Source: Actinomycetes bacterium | GTDB taxonomy: Bacteria > Actinomycetota > Actinomycetes > Mycobacteriales > Micromonosporaceae | NCBI GenBank assembly: GCA_023437285.1 | Contig: JAEZGP010000050.1 | Coordinates: 1 to 6,399 of the forward strand | Direction of reading: 5' to 3' | DNA: 6,399 nt | Program-made: the position numbers and the translations under genes | Part shown: positions 1-4,140 of the stretch, one piece after another | How positions within the stretch are numbered: the first letter of the stretch is position 1 | Layout: each line of letters starts with the position of its first letter | Notes under the pieces: model-generated | The model's input: the letters and a program-made list of their open reading frames with translations, nothing else | Told to the model about the DNA's origin: nothing | The model's database searches: none

Positions 1-21
1 GATCTCGACCACAGCGGACAC
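1..21 (-). CDS. Probable 5' end of a minus-strand gene cut by the window edge
   Basis: Seven open codons run off the left edge, starting with GTG at 21 and reading V-S-A-V-V-E-I. The start is supported by GGGGAGG on the minus strand (30-36), an almost perfect Shine-Dalgarno sequence eight bases upstream. An AT-rich stretch (about 50-58) and an imperfect palindrome (63-80) lie where a promoter and operator would be expected. Seven residues cannot reveal a product. The alternative is that the purine-rich block is incidental, since GGAGG/CCTCC here is itself self-complementary. Confidence 0.42.
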
Positions 22-62
22 TGGAGGAGCCTCCCCGACCCACGCGTCGCCAATTAAGGACT

Positions 63-80
63 CACCGTACGCGTTCGGTG
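63..80. promoter_or_regulatory. 18-bp imperfect palindrome, candidate operator
   Basis: CACCGTACG/CGTTCGGTG is a zero-spacer palindrome with eight of nine pairs matching. Reading on the minus strand, it is followed by TTAATT (52-57, a possible -10 element) and then the ribosome binding site of the left-edge gene. It would therefore overlap the -35 region of that gene's promoter, a usual position for a repressor. The binding protein is not identifiable, and regulation is inference from position and symmetry. Confidence 0.35.
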
Positions 81-184
81 GCGTTCTGTGGGGGCGGATT
101 GTCGGACCCGCGTCACATCGCGACAACGGCCCCTCACCGACCCCTGGCCGGGCGGTCTCTTCGTCGCTATGACGATCGAAATTC

Positions 185-198
185 CCGAAGCGCTTCGG
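185..198 (-). terminator. Palindromic hairpin downstream of the DinB-family gene
   Basis: CCGAAGCGCTTCGG is a perfect 14-bp palindrome about 30 bases past the stop of the minus-strand DinB-family gene. In RNA it gives a five-pair stem with a GCGC loop. On the minus strand it is followed by GAATTTCG, a short T-containing tail rather than a real T-run. It is a plausible weak terminator of the minus-strand operon; a protein-binding site is the alternative. The rest of 22-228 shows no gene I can support. Confidence 0.35.
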
Positions 199-228
199 CC
201 ACGCGAGGCGGCTGTCCGGAAGCGGCCC

Positions 229-774
229 TCAGCGTAGTGGCCGGCCGCCCGCCGCGCGATACAGGTCGCGCATCATCGCGACCTCCGCGCCGTGGTGGAT
301 CAGTTCGTCGAGGATGTGCAGGACGAAGGCGCGCCGGGTGGCGTCGGCATAGCGGCCGGCGACCGGACCCAGCGGCACGACCAGGCTCCTTTCGGTGGTC
401 GCGTCGAGCACCGAGCGCCAGTGCCGCAGGGCGAGGTCGAGCCTTTCCAGCGCGTCGGCTGCGGTGCCCGGGGCGCCGATGTCGGGCCACGTCGGGATCC
501 CCTCGATGCCCAGCCAGTCGACGAGCCGCTCGGCCGTGAGCAGGTCGATAATGTGCGCGAGGCGCCACGACAGGGTGGTGAACTCGCGCGGGTCGTCGAC
601 GTCGAGGCGCGGGCCATCCGACCGGAACAGGCCCTCCCCGACCGGCCGTACGGTGCGACAGTTCGGCACGGGCTCCCAGGCGTATTCCTCGTCGGTGAGC
701 CCGGTTACCCGGTCACTCAGGCGACCGCTCACGTAGTCGGACATCCCGATGATGTCGTCGCGTGCTGAGACCAT
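229..774 (-). CDS. DinB-family (mycothiol/bacillithiol-type S-transferase fold) protein
   Basis: This protein of about 181 residues has the architecture of the DinB/YfiT superfamily, four-helix bundles that bind a divalent metal through histidines and often act as thiol-dependent transferases. Visible marks are the early helix with TDEEYAWEPVP, the WRLAHI segment carrying the first candidate metal histidine (H82 counted from the GTG at 798), and the late helix HILDELIHHGAEV with clustered histidines (161, 168, 169), followed by MRDLY. Length is normal. The ATG at 774 has AGGG just upstream; GTG at 798 would add eight residues but has no ribosome binding site. It is the last gene of a minus-strand group, 54 bases after the DUF5709 gene. 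In actinomycetes many members act with mycothiol, but substrate and activity cannot be read from the sequence. Confidence 0.82.
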   Translation of the reverse strand: MVSARDDIIGMSDYVSGRLSDRVTGLTDEEYAWEPVPNCRTVRPVGEGLFRSDGPRLDVDDPREFTTLSWRLAHIIDLLTAERLVDWLGIEGIPTWPDIGAPGTAADALERLDLALRHWRSVLDATTERSLVVPLGPVAGRYADATRRAFVLHILDELIHHGAEVAMMRDLYRAAGGRPLR

Positions 775-828
775 GTCCCTATTGTGGCGGTTCACCACGG
801 TCCGGGGGCGCCAGAAGGGCCAGACGGC

Positions 829-1365
829 TCAGCGGTCGCCGTACTCCGCCTCGTCGACCTCGCCTTCCGGCTCGGGGACGGGGTGGATCGCCAGCTCCTC
901 CATCGTCGGGCCGCCACCGGCCGGGCCGGCGTCGAAGGCGACCTCCTCCGCGTCGACGTCGGCCACGCCGCCTTCGTCCGGGGCCACCAGGCGGCCGACG
1001 TGCTCGCTGTCGGCGTCCTGATGGTCGTACACCGAGACCGGCGAGTCGGGGTCCGCGGTCACCGGTTCGCCGTCGATTTCGGCCATGGTGAGCGGGGCCT
1101 CGGCCTTCGCCCAGACGTCCGGTTCCTCGCGGCGCAGCCGGGTGTCGAGCGACTCGCCCCTGGCTTCCTCGTCCGGGGTCACGCCGTAGTCGTCGAGCAC
1201 CACCGGGCCGTGCTCCCGATCGGCGGGCAGCGGCGCGGGAGACGGGCCGTCGGCCTCGCGGACCGAGGGGTACGCGTCGTACGCCGTCGAGTCGTCGTCG
1301 GCCACCTCAGGTACGCCGTCCGCCTCGGGGTCCGAGACGGGGTGCGGAAAACTGTCGTCCTGCAT
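829..1365 (-). CDS. DUF5709 family protein
   Basis: A 178-residue, strongly acidic protein with no signal peptide, membrane segment or cysteine. It matches my recollection of the actinobacterial DUF5709 family: GESLDTRLRREEPDVW around residues 70-85, VGRLVAPDEGG around 123-133, and a C-terminal segment with GPTMEELAIHPV around 152-163. The N-terminal 60 residues are low-complexity Asp/Glu/Pro and probably disordered. The function of the family is unknown. The ATG at 1365 is 28 bases after the stop of the preceding minus-strand gene. No clear Shine-Dalgarno is seen; GGTAGT lies in the loop of a small hairpin directly before the start. Its position suggests co-transcription with the 64-residue gene upstream and the DinB-family gene downstream. 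Confidence 0.85.
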   Translation of the reverse strand: MQDDSFPHPVSDPEADGVPEVADDDSTAYDAYPSVREADGPSPAPLPADREHGPVVLDDYGVTPDEEARGESLDTRLRREEPDVWAKAEAPLTMAEIDGEPVTADPDSPVSVYDHQDADSEHVGRLVAPDEGGVADVDAEEVAFDAGPAGGGPTMEELAIHPVPEPEGEVDEAEYGDR

Positions 1366-1384
1366 GGCCGACTACTACCCGGCC
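1366..1384 (-). promoter_or_regulatory. Hairpin abutting the DUF5709 start codon
   Basis: GGCCG, a nine-base loop (actactacc on the plus strand) and CGGCC form an inverted repeat that ends at the base just before the minus-strand ATG. The only purine-rich ribosome-binding candidate (GGTAGT on the minus strand) is in the loop. The structure could modulate translation between the two operon genes, or be chance in GC-rich DNA. Confidence 0.25.
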
Positions 1385-1393
1385 GGCGCGCGC

Positions 1394-1588
1394 TCACACC
1401 CCGAGGGCGAGACGCGCCAGCGGTTCCACCAGTTCCCGCGCTTCGTAAGACAAATGCGACAAAAGTACGTCCGAGAGCACGTCGCCATGGTCGGGCACGG
1501 CGACTCCCATTGCGTCGAGGCAGGCCATAGACCAGCTCGCGAACGAGTGGCGGTGATGCGCGACGCTGGTCGCGTGACCCTTCGACAC
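1394..1588 (-). CDS. Small uncharacterised protein, 64 residues
   Basis: I do not recognise this protein. A GTG at 1588 opens a 64-codon frame with a histidine cluster near the N-terminus (AHHRHSFASW), a middle part MACLDAMGVAVPDHGDVLSD and a helical, leucine-rich end (SYEARELVEPLARLALGV). It has no signal peptide or membrane segment. Coding is supported by strong G/C at third codon positions on the minus strand, while the opposing plus frame over the same bases has mixed third positions. The end lies 28 bases before the DUF5709 gene, consistent with an operon. No convincing Shine-Dalgarno precedes the GTG, so a leaderless or very short leader mRNA is possible. The same frame stays open upstream to 2032 without better start evidence, because it runs antisense to a membrane-protein gene there. 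Confidence 0.55.
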   Translation of the reverse strand: MSKGHATSVAHHRHSFASWSMACLDAMGVAVPDHGDVLSDVLLSHLSYEARELVEPLARLALGV

Positions 1589-1957
1589 ATTGGCACGTTT
1601 CGGTTCTACTGTCGGGCCGCCGCCGTGGTGTTCGGCCTCTACACCGCGTACCCGCTGGTCATGAAAATCGCCGAGGACCGGCTGGCCCACGACTGGGCCC
1701 ACAGCGCGTTGCACCTGGCCTCCGCCGTGTTGGCGACCTACGCCGGCTGGTTCGCCCGATCGGACGTGCCCGCGAAGATGTTCACCTGGGCTATCGGCGT
1801 GCTGTACGGCATCCTCGGGGTCGCGGGCTGGTTCATCGACGGCCTGCTCCTGGACACGCCGGTGGCCATCCCCCTGGACACCCCGGCCAACGTTTTCCAC
1901 CTGGTGCTGGCCGTCCCCGCGCTGGCGTTGGGCATACGATCGGCAGCCGACCGATAG
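1556..1957 (+). CDS. Small four-helix membrane protein (DUF4383-like)
   Basis: A protein of about 133 residues with four hydrophobic segments: roughly 20-38 (AAAVVFGLYTAYPLVM), 47-66, 75-96 (FTWAIGVLYGILGVAGWFID) and 108-127. The pattern HSALHLASAVLATYAGWFAR, then GVLYGILGVAGWF, then NVFHLVLAV resembles actinobacterial DUF4383-type integral membrane proteins of unknown function. Family membership is tentative. The start is uncertain. ATG 1556 has a weak GAGTGG upstream, GTG 1574 has none, and GTG 1625 would shorten the first helix. The first two overlap the 5' end of the minus-strand 64-residue gene by 33 or 15 bases, and third-position composition before about 1600 favours the minus strand. 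A longer reading from 1364 would cross that gene completely and is unlikely. A weak GC hairpin follows the stop. Confidence 0.68.
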   Translation: MRDAGRVTLRHIGTFRFYCRAAAVVFGLYTAYPLVMKIAEDRLAHDWAHSALHLASAVLATYAGWFARSDVPAKMFTWAIGVLYGILGVAGWFIDGLLLDTPVAIPLDTPANVFHLVLAVPALALGIRSAADR

Positions 1958-1983
1958 GCCGTTGTCGCAACGCCTGCCGGCCT
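1956..1983 (+). terminator. Weak hairpin after the membrane-protein gene
   Basis: AGGCCG (1956-1961) and CGGCCT (1978-1983) can form a six-pair stem with a 16-base loop, starting within the stop codon. No T-run follows, so intrinsic termination would be inefficient. It is reported as a candidate only. Confidence 0.2.
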
Positions 1984-2018
1984 TGTTCCGCGTACCGTCC
2001 GATCGAACCCGGGCGGGA

Positions 2019-2051
2019 TTGACAAACGTCAACGGGATGCCACGCTGTAAT
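2019..2051 (+). promoter_or_regulatory. Candidate promoter of the GH6 gene
   Basis: A perfect TTGACA (2019-2024) is followed by TGTAAT (2046-2051), which matches five of six bases of TATAAT. The 21-base spacer is longer than the usual 16-19, so the pair may need an activator or the true -10 may differ. The -35 hexamer lies in a small inverted repeat, TTGAC-AAAC-GTCAA (2019-2032). The region is clearly AT-richer than its surroundings and sits directly before a strong ribosome binding site. Confidence 0.45.
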
Positions 2052-2069
2052 CACATTCAAAATATGTGA
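2051..2069. promoter_or_regulatory. Inverted repeat TCACAT-N7-ATGTGA, candidate operator
   Basis: Two perfect six-base arms flank seven AT-rich bases, between the putative -10 element and the ribosome binding site, overlapping where transcription should begin. This is a typical repressor position. It does not resemble the CebR operator (TGGGAGCGCTCCCA) known to control cellulase genes in streptomycetes, so a different regulator is implied. The arms recall TGTGA-type half-sites in inverted orientation, but I cannot name the protein. Confidence 0.4.
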
Positions 2070-2072
2070 ATC

Positions 2073-2079
2073 AGAGGAG
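2073..2079 (+). promoter_or_regulatory. Ribosome binding site of the GH6 gene
   Basis: AGAGGAG lies five bases before the ATG at 2085. This is a strong Shine-Dalgarno match with near-ideal spacing and fixes the start of the secreted GH6 protein. Confidence 0.85.
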
Positions 2080-2084
2080 CTCCG

Positions 2085-3938
2085 ATGAGGTTCGTCCCCC
2101 TCAGCGGCGCGGTGACCGGTGCCCGGCGCAGGTTGGTCGCAGGCGCGGCGGTCGCCGTCGTCGCCGCGGCCGGCGCCCTGGTCGCCACCGCCGCCAACGC
2201 GCTCACCCCGTTGCCCTGCACCTACGCGTACACGATCGTTTCGAAATGGCCCGGCGGGTTCCAGGCCGAGGTGGCCGTCACCCCCACCGGCGGCGTGAGC
2301 AACTGGACGATCGCGTGGACGTTCACCGCCGACGAACGGATCAACTCGGGCTGGAACGGCAATTTCAGCCAGTCCGGTCAGCGCGTCACCGTGACCAACC
2401 CCTCGTGGCAACCGACCATCGCGGCGGGCAACACCGTGCGCCCCGGCTTCGTGGCCTCGGTCACCGGGTCGCCGCCCCTGCGCCTGGCCTCCATCACGCT
2501 CAATGGCCTGACCTGTTATCCCCCGGGCACCTTGACCGCCAGCGCCACCGCCACGAGCCGGCCGCCGACCAGCAGCGCCCCGACCAGCGGTGTGCCCACC
2601 AGCAGCGCCGCGCCAACGAGCAGCGAACCAACCAGCAGCGCGCCGACCAGCGCCGCTGCCACCACGTCCGGTCCGCCCACCCGAACCAACCCGTACGCCG
2701 GTGCCGTCGGCTACCGCAACCCGGACTTCGCCGCCCGCGTGGCCGGCTCGGCGGCCACCCGTACGGGCGATCTCGCGGCCGCGATGACCACGGTGGGTGA
2801 GCAACCCACGGGCGTCTGGCTGAGCAGCATCGCGTCGGTGGCCAGGCTGCGCGACCACCTGGGCCGCGCGCTCGCGCAGCGCACGTTCGTCGGCGCGCCG
2901 GTCGTCGTCACGGTCGTCCTCGACAACCTGCCCAACCGCGACTGCAACGAGTTGGTCCCGCACGGCGAACTGTCGGTCACCAACAACGGCCTGACGAGAT
3001 ACAAGACCGAGTACGTGGACGCGATCGCGGCCGTACTGCGCGACCCGGCGTACGCGAGCCTGCGCATCGCCACGATCATCGAGCCGGGTGCCCTGGCGAA
3101 TCTCGTCATGCAGTCCACCCGGACGGCGGCGTGCGCCGAGGTGATCTCCAGCCAGGTGTACCCGGACGGCGTCCGGTACGCCCTGAACGCCCTGGCCCCG
3201 ATCGGCAACGTGTGGACGTACCTGGACGCGAGCCACTCGTACACGCTGGGCTACGAGACGAACCTGGTGCCGGCCGCGCAGCTGTACGCGTCCCTCGCGG
3301 CGAGCACCTCCGCCGGCCTGGCCAGCATCGACGGGTTCGCGATCAACTCGGCGGGTTACAGCCCGACGGTGGAGCCGTTCCTCCCCGACACCCGCAAGAT
3401 GATCAACGGCCAGATGCTCCTGCTGTCGCGCTGGGTCGACTGGAGCGAGGTCATCGACGAGGAGGACTACGTCACGGCCCTGCACGGGGCGTTGGTCGAC
3501 GCGGGCTTCCCGGCCGACACGGGCATCGTGATCGACACGTCGCGTAACGGCTGGGGCGGCCCTAACCGTCCGACAGCGGTGAGCACCTCGACCGACATCA
3601 ACACGTACGTCGACCAGTCCCGGGTCGACCGCCGGCTCTACCGCAGCAACTGGTGCAACCAGGTCGGCGCCGGCATCGGCGAGCGGCCGCGGGCCAACCC
3701 CATGCCGCACGTGGACGCCTTCATCTGGGCGTGGGAGCCGGGCGCCTCCGACGGCGCGGCCCCGGCGGCCGCGGGGCAGCCGCGTCCGGCCGGCGCCGAC
3801 CCGATGTGCGACCCGGCGTGGTCGCCGCCGATGGGCAGCATCCGCCCGTCCGGAGCCAGCTACGGTGCCCCGGCCGAGGGCGGCTGGTTCGACGCGTACT
3901 TCGAAACCCTTGTCCGCAACGCCTTCCCGGCTTTGTAG
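2085..3938 (+). CDS. Secreted CBM2-GH6 protein with altered catalytic site (probable pseudoenzyme)
   Basis: A 617-residue modular protein. Residues 1-39 are a signal peptide (RRR, then a long Ala/Val core ending near ATAANA). Residues 45-145 are a CBM2 cellulose-binding module with the C45/C144 pair and the three surface tryptophans W55, W90 and W108. Residues 147-201 are a Pro/Thr/Ser linker. Residues 203-617 are a GH6 domain close to the bacterial exo-cellobiohydrolase type (NPYAGAVGY, VWLSSIA, NRDC, WVDW, DTSRNGWGG, NWCNQVGAGIGERP). The four expected GH6 cysteines (C287, C350, C524, C575) and Asp286 and Asp484 are kept. The catalytic acid, Asp in the EPDSL motif (Trichoderma Cel6A D221, Thermobifida Cel6B D274), is Gly335 here (EPGAL). 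Also replaced are the -1 tyrosine (Cel6A Y169; here D280), W269 (T387), W272 (Y390), K395 (W550) and E399 (A554). The family inverts beta-1,4-glucan linkages, but hydrolysis by this protein is doubtful; cellulose binding should remain. Confidence 0.93.
   Translation: MRFVPLSGAVTGARRRLVAGAAVAVVAAAGALVATAANALTPLPCTYAYTIVSKWPGGFQAEVAVTPTGGVSNWTIAWTFTADERINSGWNGNFSQSGQRVTVTNPSWQPTIAAGNTVRPGFVASVTGSPPLRLASITLNGLTCYPPGTLTASATATSRPPTSSAPTSGVPTSSAAPTSSEPTSSAPTSAAATTSGPPTRTNPYAGAVGYRNPDFAARVAGSAATRTGDLAAAMTTVGEQPTGVWLSSIASVARLRDHLGRALAQRTFVGAPVVVTVVLDNLPNRDCNELVPHGELSVTNNGLTRYKTEYVDAIAAVLRDPAYASLRIATIIEPGALANLVMQSTRTAACAEVISSQVYPDGVRYALNALAPIGNVWTYLDASHSYTLGYETNLVPAAQLYASLAASTSAGLASIDGFAINSAGYSPTVEPFLPDTRKMINGQMLLLSRWVDWSEVIDEEDYVTALHGALVDAGFPADTGIVIDTSRNGWGGPNRPTAVSTSTDINTYVDQSRVDRRLYRSNWCNQVGAGIGERPRANPMPHVDAFIWAWEPGASDGAAPAAAGQPRPAGADPMCDPAWSPPMGSIRPSGASYGAPAEGGWFDAYFETLVRNAFPAL
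2565..2654 (+). repeat. Tandem PTSSA-type linker repeat
   Basis: Roughly 15-base units encode imperfect PTSSA, PTSGV, PTSSAA and EPTSSA copies (residues 161-190). They form the flexible linker between CBM2 and the GH6 domain, typical of secreted actinomycete cellulases and often O-glycosylated. Unit sequence drifts mostly at synonymous or Ala/Glu positions. Confidence 0.8.
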
Positions 3939-3950
3939 GCAGCGTCACAG

Positions 3951-3994
3951 GCCGCCCCAGAGGTCCTCCTAAGGGACGTCGGGGGCGGCGTTTT
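3951..3994 (+). terminator. Strong intrinsic terminator after the GH6 gene
   Basis: GCCGCCCC (3951-3958) pairs with GGGGCGGC (3982-3989). Inside it, GTCC (3963-3966) pairs with GGAC (3974-3977) across a symmetric 4x4 internal loop, and GTTTT follows at 3990-3994. It starts 12 bases after the GH6 stop codon. It separates the GH6 transcript from the transporter gene downstream. Confidence 0.75.
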
Positions 3995-4008
3995 CGCAGG
4001 TAGAAGGC

Positions 4009-4037
4009 CTGACAGGTAGGGATACCCCCCGTACCCG
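4009..4037 (+). promoter_or_regulatory. Weak candidate promoter of the transporter gene
   Basis: CTGACA (4009-4014) differs from TTGACA by one base. It is followed after 17 bases by TACCCG (4032-4037), a poor -10 element. A start near 4045 would give a leader of about 95 bases that contains the inverted repeat described next. No better promoter is seen between the terminator and the gene. Confidence 0.22.
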
Positions 4038-4080
4038 CGAGGGGTTGGCCCGTCAGGGTCACACCGGATGTCCGTGGTTC

Positions 4081-4137
4081 GTCCGTTCCCTAGCGTCTCT
4101 AGTGACTCGCGAAGAACGACAACTCCAAGGAACGGAC
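4081..4137 (+). promoter_or_regulatory. Leader inverted repeat sequestering the transporter's Shine-Dalgarno
   Basis: GTCCGTTCC (4081-4089) is perfectly complementary in inverse to GGAACGGAC (4129-4137), with 39 bases between. Directly inside the left arm is a second small hairpin, CTAG-CGTCT-CTAG (4090-4102). The right arm covers most of AAGGA (4127-4131), the ribosome binding site for the ATG at 4141. If transcription starts upstream of 4081, the mRNA could switch between open and closed forms. GTCCGT also occurs at 4070-4075, exactly 11 bases before the copy in the left arm, so a DNA-binding role for the direct repeat is an alternative. Confidence 0.45.
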
Positions 4138-4140
4138 CAG

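Noticed and set aside
169..237. A 22-codon plus-strand frame starting ATG ACG ATC GAA
   Set aside because: It has no ribosome binding site, ends inside the DinB-family gene, and its middle is the palindrome better explained as a hairpin.
78..768. Plus-strand open frames over the DinB-family gene (78-539, 292-768)
   Set aside because: Arg/Pro/Ser-rich shadow translations with no ribosome binding site; the minus strand carries conserved DinB motifs.
1364..1555. N-terminal extension of the membrane protein to 1364
   Set aside because: The extension is a polar, His/Arg/Gln-rich shadow with mixed third codon positions, and it would cover the minus-strand 64-residue gene completely.
2565..2654. 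The short tandem repeats as a CRISPR array or mobile-element end
   Set aside because: They are in-frame 15-base units encoding a Pro/Thr/Ser linker, with no spacers. No CRISPR, tRNA, rRNA, transposase or attachment site was seen anywhere in the window.
1833..3710. A 625-residue open frame antisense to the GH6 gene
   Set aside because: The composition is Arg/Gly/Val/Ala shadow sequence with no domain, while the plus strand encodes recognisable CBM2 and GH6 modules.
2085..3938. Calling the GH6 gene a standard cellobiohydrolase or a degraded pseudogene
   Set aside because: Key catalytic and subsite residues are missing, so standard activity is doubtful; but the frame, signal peptide, cysteines and modules are intact, so it is not a decayed pseudogene.
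4045..4140. Longer start (TTG 4045) for the transporter
   Set aside because: The extra 32 residues are not typical of MMPL N-termini, which begin just before TM1, and ATG 4141 has a good Shine-Dalgarno.
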